A stretch of DNA of 64,000 nucleotides from Muscardinus avellanarius (Eukaryota; Chordata; Mammalia; Rodentia; Gliridae): the NCBI GenBank assembly GCA_963383645.1, contig OY726574.1, forward strand, positions 59,394,394 to 59,458,393, written 5' to 3'. Under the pieces are notes generated by a model, which did not search any database, had not been told where the DNA came from, and worked only from the letters and a program-made list of their open reading frames with translations. This document shows, in pieces, positions 54,136-63,969 of this stretch. Numbering within the stretch: position 1 is the first letter of the stretch; each line of letters starts with the position of its first letter. A program made the position numbers and the translations under genes.

Positions 54136-54187
54136 AACCCATTTTGATAGAGGTGTTGTAAGGACAGAATAAGGTAATTCCTTCTTT

Positions 54188-54435
54188 AAAGTGACCAGCC
54201 CAGTTGGGTGTGGTGGCGCACACTTGTAATCCCAGCATTCGGGAGGTGGAGACTGGAGGATTGCAGTTTGTGGACAGCCTCAGCTACTTGGCGAGGCCCT
54301 TCACAACTCAATGAGACTCTGCTTCAAAAAATAAAAAAGACTAAAAAATAGGGCTGGGGGTATAGCTTGGAGCAATAATGCCCCTGGGTTCCACCCCTAG
54401 TACCACCAAAAAAAAAAAAAAAAGTGACCAGCCCA
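54188..54435 (+). mobile_element. B1-dID SINE
   Basis: A perfect 15 bp duplication AAAGTGACCAGCCCA lies at 54188-54202 and 54421-54435. GGTGTGGTGGCGCACACTTG opens it and GGGTTCCACCCCTAGTACCA closes it. Confidence 0.97.
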
Positions 54436-54489
54436 ATTCTCAGGTCACAGTAGGCACCTCAGAATAAGTAAATGCCATCAATAATCATT

Positions 54490-54665
54490 ACCTCATGACA
54501 GTGGTGCACATCTGTAATTGCAGTATTTGGGAAGCTGAGACAGGAGAATTGCAGGTTTGAGGCCAGCCTTAGCAACTTAGCAAGATCCTTAGCAACTTGG
54601 TGAGACCCTGTTTAAAAATAAAAGGAGCAGGAGATAGAATGCCCCTGAGTTCAATCCCCAGCACC
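54490..54665 (+). mobile_element. B1-dID SINE leading into array
   Basis: ATGACAGTGGTGCACATCTG opens it. The dID arm ends GAGTTCAATCCCCAGCACCC at 54665, exactly where the CAC/CAT array begins. Confidence 0.9.
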
Positions 54666-55696
54666 CATCATCACCACCATCATCCTCATCACAACCACAA
54701 TCATCACCTTACAACCTCCACTGCCACCTTCATCATCACCACCATCACCATCATCATCACCACCACCACCATCATCACCATCATCATCATCATCACCATC
54801 ACCACCACCACCACCATCATCACCACCACCATCACCATCATCATCACCACCACCACCATCATCACCATCATCATCATCACCACCACCACCACCATCATCA
54901 CCACCACCACCATCATCACCTTACAACTACCACCAGCACCTTCATCATCACCATCATCACCATCACCATCACCATTACCATCATCATCATCACCACCATC
55001 ATCACCACCACCATCATTATCGCCATTACAACCACCACCATCACTATCATATCACCATCACCACCACCACCACCACCACCATCATCACCATTATAACCAC
55101 CACCACCACCATCGGCAGCAGCATCATTATCATCATCACCACCACCACCATCATCATCATCACCATCACCATCGCCATCATCATTATCACCATCATCATC
55201 ATCATCACCACCACCACCATCATCATCATCACCATCACCATCGCCATCATCATTATCACCATCATCATCATCATCACCACCAACACCGTCATCATCATCA
55301 TCATCACCATCATCATCATTACCACCACCCTCCTCCTCTTCTTCCTCCTCCTCATCCTCACCATCACCACCACCACCACCATCACCATCACCATCACCAT
55401 TACAACCACCACCACCACGACCACCATCATCATCATCACCATCACTATTATCATCATCATTACCATCATCACCATCATCATCACCATCACCGCCACCACC
55501 ATCATCATCACCACCATCACCACCACCACCATCACCACCATCACCATTACAACCACCACCACCACCATCATCATCATCACCATCATCATTATTACCATCA
55601 TCATCATCACCACCACCACCACCATCGTCATCGTCATCATCATCACCACCACCATCACCATCATAATCACCATCACCACCACCGCCATCATCATCC
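54666..55696. repeat. 1 kb CAC/CAT triplet array
   Basis: About 1030 bases built almost wholly of CAC, CAT, ACC and ATC triplets. It has nested larger units: a 69 bp unit repeats at about 55139-55276 (marker ATCGCCATCATCATTATCAC at 55172 and 55241), and an approximately 85 bp unit repeats near 54732 and 54816. A C/T-rich island (CCTCCTCCTCTTCTTCC) lies near 55328-55350. The + frame is an open 373-codon His-rich frame and the minus strand has Asp/Gly and Met/Val frames of up to 263 codons. All are repeat artefacts. Confidence 0.97.
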
Positions 55697-56680
55697 TTCC
55701 AAGGCAATTGTGAACTAAATACTTAGACATAGGCTTTGCTAAATTCCAGACAGGATAAGCATCATTCTAAGGTACCTATCCTCTCAGTTTACCCAGCTCC
55801 TCTGGGTCACGGCTTGCTTCTGCCCCAGGGCCCAGCGCACATGGGCAGTGTTTGGTGGCCTTATTATTAGTAGACATGTTCAGCATCATCCTCTCTACTA
55901 CCAACAAATAATGAGTCTTCCTTCATAAAAATATGTTTTTGCTTTATGAACACACATTCTAGCACAGCTTACTGAATTAAATAAACATTCCACTGTCTTT
56001 GTAGACCATGAAATTGCTCAGATTTTAATCTACTTGTTATATTAAGAGAAGAGGCTTCTAATTTAATAGGTTCCACAAAACTAAGTAATTCATAAATATA
56101 TTTTCAAATGCTTTGGGACCAGAAGAAAGAGTGAGATAGTATGATAGGAAAACCTCTCCAATCCAGGTTTGAGGACCGAGAATGTGAGGAGCCCCAGCCC
56201 TCCCTGGCAGCCTGGGTGTGTGACTGGATTGCTTTATACAGCAAAGCCATCTCTGGTGAATATTGGGCTCCCACCCCTTTAGTAAATTTCTGATATTTTC
56301 AAGAAAGACAGAAGCTAGGCCAAAGTAGGAACCTGCAAATATATACTATCTAATCTCTTTCCCAACATCAGATCAGAAATTTTCTGTAGCCACATTTCAA
56401 AATCCAGAAGGAAATGGCCTTATTGTGTTCTTCCAGGACAGTACTGCGATGTGGCAGAAACCTGATCTCTCTGCTGGGTTATGGGAGCTACCTTATATCA
56501 CAGGGTGTGCGCGAGCTGTGGGCAAATGGCAGAGGTTAACCTGGGTTGTGTCTAGTCTTCTCTGCCTGGTGGAAATGGCTGTGATAATGTTCTTAGGGTT
56601 TGTTCAAACTATTAATTGCCAAATAAATCTTAAATCTTTGATTAAAGTACACTTTACAGCTATGAAGCCTGCCAATTGTC
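55697..56680. other. Unassigned single-copy sequence
   Basis: Repeat-free by eye. A 92-codon frame at 56425-56703 has no recognised domain. Confidence 0.45.
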
Positions 56681-57070
56681 TTAGTTTGCTTTCTGAGCTA
56701 TAACAAAATACTTGAAGCTGGCTGATTGAGAAAAAAAGAGGTTTGTGAAGCTCACAGTTCTGGAGCTTTGAGAATATGGTGCTGCCATCCAGTTGGCTCT
56801 GGTAAGGATTCGATGGCTGGGAAGCAGAAAGGGAAATAGCTCCATGCTCAAGAGATTAAGCTTGTGGGGTGATCCACTTTCCAACAACCTGCATTGGAGG
56901 GAAATTACCCAGTCCTGTAGAGTGCTGCAGAAATCCCTGCTGAAGGTGGTATCTCATGATCTAATCATCTTTCAAAGGTCTTACCTCCTCCACATTGCCA
57001 CACTGGGGCCCAAGCTTCTAGCTCATGAACCTTTGGGAGACCACAGCCAAGCCACAGCATCTACCTCAAC
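56681..57070 (-). mobile_element. MaLR-type LTR, inverted
   Basis: GTCTTAGTTTGCTTTCTGAG, CTATAACAAAATACTTGAAG and GCTCACAGTTCTGGAGC at the left, and CACACTGGGGCCCAAGC to GAACCTTTGGGAGACCACAG at the right, match an inverted MST/MLT-type LTR. Confidence 0.82.
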
Positions 57071-57394
57071 TGAAAGCTTGATGCACTTGTTCCTATTTAT
57101 GCAGATCACTATCAGAATATACCCATCAGCCTGGAAACTTCTCTCAGGCTCTTTTCTTCCCCATCTTCGCAGGTAACCATTATTTATCTATGGGCAATGA
57201 TTTTGAGCTTTCAAATTCTATAGTGTGTACTCTCGAATCTGACTTCTTCGGTTTGGCATACCATTTTTGAGATTCATTCATTTCATGCATTAATCACTAG
57301 TTCCTTCTTTTTATAGCTAAGTAATATTCTTTTGTGTGAATATACCACAGTTTGTCCATTCACCAAATGATGAACATTTATTCTGTTTTTAACT

Positions 57395-57565
57395 GTGTTT
57401 TTTTTTTTTTTTTGAGGTACTGGGGTTGGAACCTAGGAGCATTCTACCTCCGAGCTACACCCCCCAGCCCTCCCTAAGTAGCTGAGGCTGTCCATGATCC
57501 GTGATCCTCCTGTCTCAGCCTCCCGAGTGCTGGAGTTACAAATGTGTGCCACCATGCCTGACTCT
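57395..57565 (-). mobile_element. B1-dID SINE, shortened
   Basis: GAGGTACTGGGGTTGGAACC and CTCCGAGCTACACCCCCCAG are followed at once by CCCTCCCTAAGTAGCTGAGG. The linker and first part of the 7SL arm are deleted. Confidence 0.9.
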
Positions 57566-57604
57566 GTTCTTAATTTTGAACTATCATAAATAAAAAGTTA
57601 TGAA

Positions 57605-57812
57605 CAGCCAGGTGTGGTGGTGCATGCTTATAATTCCAGCATTTGGGAGGCTGAGACAGGAGGATCGTGGTTCACAGCCAGCCTCAGCTACTCAGTGAGG
57701 CTCTTGTAACTCATTGAGACCCTGTTTCAAAATAAAGAATAAAATATAGGGCTGGGGGTATATATCAGAGGTAGAATGCCCCTGAGTTCCATTCCCAGTA
57801 CAGAAAAAATAA
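57605..57812 (+). mobile_element. B1-dID SINE
   Basis: AGCCAGGTGTGGTGGTGCAT opens it and GAGTTCCATTCCCAGTACAG closes it. Confidence 0.92.
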
Positions 57813-58099
57813 GATACTAACATTTACGTGCAACTCTTTTGGGCAGGTGTACACATTCATTTCTCTTGAATTTTACCTAGGAGTAGTATTGCCAGGTCAA
57901 ATGGAAAGTGCATGATTAGCTGTATCAGAAACTGTCAACTATTTTTCCAAAATAGTTTTAGCATTTTACGCCCTACCAGCAATGCACAAGAATTCCAGGT
58001 GCTCCACATTCTTACAGATTCAAGTCCAGCTTTTTAGAAAGCCAGTTGATGGTCTATTTCCTATATCCATTTCCTATGCCTGCAAAAACTGCTGCTATT

Positions 58100-58240
58100 T
58101 ATGGATGACCTCCTAGAAGCCTTTAAACGTTATTTACTCTAGGTGTCACAACCAGCCCACAAAGCAAGTATTTTTATTTTCTTTTCACAGATGAAGGAAG
58201 TGAAATAATCACTTATTTCTCCTAACTAATGGGGCTGCCC
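58100..58240 (-). repeat. MIR-like ancient SINE
   Basis: TTTTCTTTTCACAGATGAAG with GAAGTGAAATAATCACTT is the inverted MIR core (TTTTACAGATGAGGAAACTG type). Confidence 0.65.
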
Positions 58241-58855
58241 GCCAAGACCCACCATCTGTGTCCCTAGCTTTGGGCAGTGACCAGGGTGAGAGGGAGTGGG
58301 AATCCTCTACCTGCCTCCTGAACCCGCTGCTCTGGGAGGGGCTGAGACATGAGGACGTGTGTGGAGCCCTCAACTTCAAGCCTGTTTATCAAGTGAGGCT
58401 TGGCTTCATTTCTCTCTGCAATCAGATATAAATGAGTCCAATTATAAGGGGACCTGCTTCAAAGACCCGCACAAAATGTGCCATCATTTACATTGCTTAT
58501 TTCTTTCTAACCTATATGGACGTGGATTTCAGTCTCTAACATCAACTGAAATTGCTTTTGCCACCATGGGAGATAACTTTTAAAAAGTGAGATGACTTTT
58601 GTGTAAAAATACCTTGAAAGTTCACACACTGCTGATTCTGCGTCAGTGGTCTTCGACCTTGTTGAAAAGGACCAGGAGGAGGGGCGCGGCCCTCGGAGTG
58701 GGGGAGCCTGCACGTTTTCTAAATGAATAGCTCTACTCCGGTGGGTTAGGAGAGATTGTCGCCCTAAAACACAGCCTGTGGCAAGAGTGACCCAAGGAGA
58801 CAATGACACAATTCTGTGACAAACAGAAAGGTGACTTAGTTTGTTCAATCCAACT
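58241..58855. other. Unassigned single-copy sequence
   Basis: Short frames on both strands without recognised motif. A GC-rich spot lies at 58672-58710. Confidence 0.45.
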
Positions 58856-59530
58856 GTTATAGTTAGATAGAAAATGTCCCCTAAAGAGTGCATTTATCAA
58901 TGTTTGGAGGTGACGTAATTGAGTCATGAGAGCAATAATCCCTCACGAGAAGAGGATAAGTTCATTTAAATGGATTTACCTGGGTGGAGACCCTGGCCAG
59001 CAGGGCATGCATGGCGATGGTGCCTGGGGGGCGCAACCTTGGGGATTTTATAAATGGCTCCTCCTACCCTGGCTCTCTCTCTTGCTTCCGGCCGCCATTA
59101 TTTGAGGAGTGCAGCCCTGTAATCTTCCTCTGTCCACCTCCTGCCCCTGCCTCCATGCCCTGAGATCTGGGGTCTCCAGCCTCATGTGGATTAACCCCAA
59201 ACCACAAGAAAATCAATCTTCCTTTTTCTTTTCCTTCTTTTTTTTTTTTTTTGTGGGTCTGGGATGAAACTGAGCAGCATTTGACCTCTGAGCCACACCT
59301 CCTGCCCTATTTTTTATTTGTTATTTTGAAACAGGGTCTCACTAAGTTATGAGGGCCTTACCAGGTAGCTGAGGCTGTCCACGAACCATGATCCTCCGGC
59401 CTCAGCCTTCCGGATGCTGGGTTTACAAGCGTGTACCACCACACCCAGCTCAGTCTTCCTTTTTCTATGTTACATGGTCAGTGTCTAGATTAGGGCTGTG
59501 AGCATGGTGACGGGAACACCAACATATGAT
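58856..59530 (+). mobile_element. MaLR-type LTR split by SINE
   Basis: TGTTATAGTTAGATAGAAAA with TGTCCCCTAAAGAGTGCATT opens it, then CCTACCCTGGCTCTCTCTCT and AAACCACAAGAAAATCAATC. The 3' end (TTACATGGTCAGTGTCTAGA) follows after the SINE. It aligns along its length with the copy at 570-970. Confidence 0.85.
59213..59466 (-). mobile_element. B1-dID SINE inside LTR
   Basis: A 17 bp duplication, TCAATCTTCCTTTTTCT (59213-59229) and TCAGTCTTCCTTTTTCT (59450-59466), flanks an inverted copy with GGGTCTGGGATGAAACTGAG and GTGTACCACCACACCCAGC. Confidence 0.95.
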
Positions 59531-59755
59531 ACAATTTTTTTTTTTTTTTTTTTTTTTTTTTGGTACTGGGGTTCCTGGAAACCCTTCTACCTCCGGGCTA
59601 CACTCCCAGACCTATTTTATATTTTTATTTGAAAACAGGGTCTCTTAAGCCAGTGTGGCCGGCTTCGAACCTGCACGATCCTCCTGTCTCCGCCTCCCAA
59701 GCATGGGGATTACAAGTGTGCGCCATCATGCCTGGCTAATATGATACAGTTTTGA
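59524..59755 (-). mobile_element. Young hairpin-type B1-dID SINE
   Basis: About 31 T residues lead into GGTACTGGGGTTCCTGGAAA. The hairpin near 59649-59668 is partly mutated. ATATGATACA on both sides is the target-site duplication. Confidence 0.94.
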
Positions 59756-59769
59756 AGTAATGATCTGAC

Positions 59770-59906
59770 TTTTCTTCACCAGCTACCAGGCACTGGGCAC
59801 TTACTCATATTCTCTCATTTGATCAAGCTCTGGTCTTCTAAGAGGGGTTTTATCTTCATTTTTTTTTCTTCTAGATGAGAATGGCGAGGTTCAGAGTGGT
59901 TAACTA
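59770..59906 (-). repeat. MIR-like ancient SINE
   Basis: CTACCAGGCACTGGGCACTT, CATATTCTCTCATTTGATCA and TTCTAGATGAGAATGGCGAG are in inverted MIR order. Confidence 0.75.
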
Positions 59907-59907
59907 A

Positions 59908-60275
59908 TGTATTAGTTGGCTTTCCATTACTGTAATGAGACATCTGAGATAATAAGCTTATGAGGAGGAAAGGTTGACTTTGGCCCATGGTTTCAGAGGC
60001 CCATGGTCGCTTGGCCATGTTGCTTTGGGCCTGGGGTGGCATTGCATATCATGCCAGGAGTGTGGGAGGGGTCTGCTCACCTCAAGACATTCTTGTGAAT
60101 GAGTGGGGGGCACTGCCAGGTGACAGGCGGCGGATACCTGCTCTGGAACACCATGAAACCACAGGAAGCGACAAACCAAGCGTGGCAAGAGTCACTCAGG
60201 GAAGACAGCGTGGAGAAAAGACATAAAACCACTGAAGAGGCGGAACAAGAGTTACAGCATGCTACCAATTATGCA
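59908..60275 (-). mobile_element. MaLR-type LTR, inverted
   Basis: GTATTAGTTGGCTTTCCATT, GATAATAAGCTTATGAGGAG, CCATGGTTTCAGAGGCCCAT and GTGTGGGAGGGGTCTGCTCA parallel the copy at 36.3 kb. The inner half is replaced or lost beyond about 60130. Confidence 0.78.
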
Positions 60276-60658
60276 AATTAAAGCAGGCACAAATATTTTA
60301 TAGGGACGCATGCATATTTAAGGATGCATATATTTTTGGATCTGGATAAAGAAGAAAAATAAAATAAGAACCATGCATGGACCTGCATGGATCAGTGTTG
60401 GTCATACCGAGTAGTATCATGACTGGGGAGTGAGGTTTACTGGTCTTCTGTATCTAAGGACCAAATACGAGGGCTGTTGTGGGAAGGAACAGAGATAGAA
60501 TAGATGTGGCCAGACTTGGGCTGGTTTCAATCAGCACATATTTTTTGGAGGGATCATCCTGTGGTAACTATAGGTACTGTGGTTTGTTTAAGGGTCACTT
60601 AGACATCTTAGAGCAAGGTAGGCCGGGTAATGCTTTACTAAATAAAATTCAGTCAAGC
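60276..60658. other. Unassigned sequence
   Basis: A GGATGCATAT-type repeated word occurs near 60305-60335. No gene seen. Confidence 0.45.
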
Positions 60659-60837
60659 AGGGCATAGTGGTGCATGACTGTGATCCCAGTACTTGGGAGG
60701 CTGAGACAGGAGGACCACAAGTTTGAGGTTAGCCTCAGCAACACAGTGAAACTCTCAGCAACCTAGCAAGACCCTGTTTCAAAAAAAAATGATTAAAAAG
60801 AGCCAGGGAGAGAATACCCCTGGGTTCGATCCCCAGT

Positions 60838-60840
<3 letters not shown>
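60659..60840 (+). mobile_element. B1-dID SINE
   Basis: GGGCATAGTGGTGCATGACT opens it. The dID arm lacks its first part and ends GGGTTCGATCCCCAGTAAAA, where the AC repeat starts. Confidence 0.9.

Positions 60841-60892
<52 letters not shown>
60841..60892. repeat. (AC)n microsatellite
   Basis: About 25 AC units growing from the SINE tail. Confidence 0.96.
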
Positions 60893-60895
<3 letters not shown>

Positions 60896-61779
60896 CGAAT
60901 CTGAGAGGTTTAAAAGAATCAATGCTCTATGTCCGTCACAGTATGGCTGTGGTCTCTGCCTCGCATGGAATGCTCCGGGACCCAGGCTCTGGAACAGCCA
61001 CATAGAACGTCTGGTTACTGGTGTCTGCGGCGACAGAAAGGGGACCTCAGGTGAATTGCACATCATTTCTCAAATCTCCTGACCACAAATAACACCTGTC
61101 ATTTCCACTTACATTTGGCCAGCAGAGTGCATCTCCTGGCCCCCCCTAACCGGGAGAACGCCTAGAACAACGGCAGCCAGAAATTTCTGCTGGAAAACAT
61201 GAATGGCGCCCTGCTACCCTGATGAGCATACCCATCTTGGATTTTTCCTGTGTTCTCATGCATGTTGTGTGGCCATGAGCAAGTTAGTCTCTTCACTGAA
61301 ATTTTCTTTTCTATGGAGTGCATGCTTGATCAGCTAAGCCCACCACCTTGCTGCAGAGACAGGTGAGATAGTGCAGTCCCTATGCCCAGCAGTGGCTCGA
61401 TACCCATACGCCCTCAGTAAGCTATGGTTGCCATGGTCCTTATTACCATTGGTCTCACATCCTCCGATCATTCCTTCCCCGGATCTACCCTATTTAACCT
61501 TCCTTTTGCATGGTTCCAGTTCCATCTCCTCTGAGGTCCAAGGCAGGCACTGGGCCCCCATGGGTACATGCTTTACCTAGATCCCTGCCTGCCTGCAGCA
61601 TGGAGGCTTCTGTGCCGCACTCCATCTGCCAGCGGAGCCCACCTGCCAGCTCCCGCGCTGCCTGACCTGCATCTGCGTGCGGCCCACCAATGCAGGCTCC
61701 AGTCCAACTTCCCGACGTCAGCTCCCGCGGCAGACTAAGCTATGCAGTGGAAACTACTCTTGTTTTCATTCTTTTCTCG
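60893..61779. other. Unassigned single-copy sequence
   Basis: A possible MIR trace lies at 61268-61320 (GTGGCCATGAGCAAGTTAGT). No gene seen. Confidence 0.45.
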
Positions 61780-61845
61780 CTCATCCATCCATATAGACAT
61801 CCATCCGTCCGTCCATCCATCCATCTATCCATCCATCCGTTCAGT
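61780..61845. repeat. (CCAT)n tetranucleotide repeat
   Basis: CATC and CGTC units with few interruptions. Confidence 0.92.
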
Positions 61846-61854
61846 GAGCACGAA

Positions 61855-62140
61855 CTGTCCTACGTGCTAGCAATACTTAAATGAGAAGACAGACACTGCT
61901 CAGTCTCATGGAACTTGACCCAAACGTGGGTACTGGAAGCACGGCTGTTTTTATCATTGATGTGTACTGCACAGGACGCCGTTTACTGTCTGTAGCGGTG
62001 ACAGGGGAGACAGACGTGGGTGGGGTTTGTCAGGGTGGCAGGGAGGGCCTCAGGGAAGAGGAGACCCCGGGCCAAGGAACTGCAGGAAAGGCAGGACTGA
62101 GCCAACCCAGTGGACGAGGAGAGGAGACAGATGGGTCACT
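61855..62140 (+). repeat. Possible ancient mammalian repeat
   Basis: ACTCAGTCTCATGGAACTTG-like words, then GGGGAGACAGACG, then GGGTGGCAGGGAGGGCCTCA and AGGAGACCCCG follow the layout of a common ancient mammalian interspersed repeat. I cannot name its class with confidence. Confidence 0.4.
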
Positions 62141-62159
62141 GATGAGAACACAGGACGAA

Positions 62160-62290
62160 TAAGCCGAGGGTGGTGGTGTCCACCTGTCGTGTCAGCTACT
62201 CAGGATGCTGAGACTGGAGGATTCCTTGAGCCCAGGAGTTCTAGACCAGCCTGAGCAACATAGGGAGAACCTTTCTCAAAAAAAGTAGAA
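62160..62290 (+). mobile_element. Monomeric 7SL-derived SINE
   Basis: CGTGTCAGCTACTCAGGATG, GGAGGATTCCTTGAGCCCAG and GACCAGCCTGAGCAACATAG are typical of free 7SL monomers. A dimeric SINE starts directly behind its short A tail. Confidence 0.9.
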
Positions 62291-62292
62291 GT

Positions 62293-62500
62293 CAGGCGTA
62301 GTGACACACACTTTTAATCCCAGCATTTGGGAGGCTGAGACAGGAAGATCGTGGATCGTGGGCAGCCTCAGCTACTTAGGCCCTCTGCAAAATTGTGAGA
62401 CCCTGTTTCAAAATAAAGAATAAAAGTAGTAGGAGTGGGGGAATAGCTCAGAGGTAGAATGCCCTTGGGTTCCATCTCTGCTACTGCACAAAAAAACAAA
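62293..62500 (+). mobile_element. B1-dID SINE
   Basis: AGTCAGGCGTAGTGACACAC opens it and GGGTTCCATCTCTGCTACTG closes it before an AAAAC-rich tail. Confidence 0.92.
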
Positions 62501-62559
62501 ACAAAAATAAAAAAACCCCAAGAATTAGAATGTATGACAATTAAAAGCCTTTTGAGCCC

Positions 62560-62756
62560 TACCTCATGGTGCACACCTGTAATCCTGGTAATTGGGAGGC
62601 TGAGACAAGAGGGTCGCAAGTTCAAGGTCAGCCTCAGCAAATTGGTGAGCCCTTCAGGATCTTAGTGAGATCATGTTCCAAATAAAAAGTAAAAAGGGTT
62701 GAGAGTGTAGCTCAGAGGTGGAAGGTCCCTGAATTCACTCCCCAATACCACACACA
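62560..62756 (+). mobile_element. B1-dID SINE
   Basis: CCTACCTCATGGTGCACACC opens it and GAATTCACTCCCCAATACCA closes it. Confidence 0.88.
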
Positions 62757-63172
62757 CAAATGTCTTTTAGTCTTTTGACTCTAAAGTTTTATACTTTTGC
62801 TCTTGCCTCTGGGTCCACACCTTCAATATCCACGTAACCAAATCTAACCATCCTTTTCTGATTTTTGTCCCTTCTTTACACTACTTTTTTTAAAAAAAAA
62901 AAATCAGTTTCTCCACCTTTAAACACAGGGTAATTTATCAATTCTGGGGGTTTATATCCATTTACCTAGATAAACACTTCCAAGTAGCTCCGTGATTTCA
63001 ACTCTATGAAACAAACGTGGCTTTGTTAAGAATACCCAAGCATTGGACTCTTCCTTGGCTGTAGGCATAAAAGCAATACTGATCTCTACATACAATTCAA
63101 CTTAAAGTCATAGAGAAAAAGCTTCAGAAAAGCAGGCAAGAACAGTTCTAGAAACTGGAACCTGTCATTCAT
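62757..63172. other. Unassigned AT-rich sequence
   Basis: Nothing recognised apart from an A run at 62891-62903. Confidence 0.45.
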
Positions 63173-63232
63173 TGTCTGGGGGTGAATTTCAGAGGCTGAA
63201 AGTCCTTGAATCCAATCCCCAGCACCAAAAAT
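63173..63232 (+). mobile_element. dID-arm SINE fragment
   Basis: GTCTGGGGGTGAATTTCAGA and GAATCCAATCCCCAGCACCA are a right arm without its left arm. Confidence 0.75.
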
Positions 63233-63402
63233 AAGCTCTACGCATGAAGTAGGGTTAGGATTTGTTCCTTCCCATACTTACCGTTGGGGGTTCTGACACT
63301 ATCTGTACCAGGAGCTCCCTTTCCCCACTGGATTTCTTTGGGGCCTGGAAGGACATCATGTGACCAGGGAGAAGCCATAGGCGACCTAGGAGAGCATTTT
63401 AA

Positions 63403-63622
63403 AAGAGAGAGAGAGCCAGGCGTGGTGGCACCTTGTAATCCCCGCGCTTGGGAGGCGGAGACAGGAGGATCACGCAGGTTCGAAGCCAGCCGCGCTGGCT
63501 TAAGAGAGCCTGTTTCCAAAAAATAAAAAGAAACATAAAATAGGTCTGGGAGTGTAGCCCGAAGGTAGAAGGGCTTCCAGGAACCCCAGTACCACCAAAA
63601 AAAGAGAGAGAGAGAGAAGCCA
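63403..63622 (+). mobile_element. Young hairpin-type B1-dID SINE
   Basis: Flanked by AAAAGAGAGAGAGA-type duplications. CCCCGCGCTTGGGAGGCGGA, the B-box-like GGTTCGAAGCC at 63478-63488, the perfect hairpin at 63483-63501 with loop CGC, and TTCCAGGAACCCCAGTACCA are all present. Confidence 0.96.
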
Positions 63623-63773
63623 GTCGTGAAGTGTAAAGGGAAAGAGTTGGAGCCAATGGAAAGAGCAGAGATCACATGTCTAATGAAGGTAAAGATAACC
63701 CAGCAACTGAAACAACTGTGTGCAGGTCAAAATATAAGAAGAATGTTTTGATTGGACAGTGGGTGAGAGATAT

Positions 63774-63835
63774 TATAATAATAATAATAATAATAATAAC
63801 AACAACAACAATAATAATAACAATGATAATAATCT
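63774..63835. repeat. ATA/ACA triplet repeat
   Basis: ATA/ATT units, then a short ACA block, then ATA again. Confidence 0.93.
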
Positions 63836-63969
63836 AAAATGCTTTGGCTGGCGATAGCTCAGATAACATGCTTTTCGTAGAGACCTTGCCACTCACATAG
63901 AAACCAGAGGAGCTTATTGAGACGTGTACATTTGTTGACCTATAGCTAATCAATATACATGACTTTCAG

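Larger units (their letters stand above)
57175..58083 (-). mobile_element. Old L1 ORF2 fragment with two SINEs
   Basis: Inverted L1 words occur at 57175-57394 (GAGATTCATTCATTTCATGC, GAATATACCACAGTTTGTCC) and at 57813-58083 (GGAGTAGTATTGCCAGGTCA). Two SINEs, one in each orientation, separate them. Confidence 0.75.

Noticed and set aside
54666..55696. CRISPR-like array
   Set aside because: Units are simple triplets with no unique spacers, in mammalian DNA.
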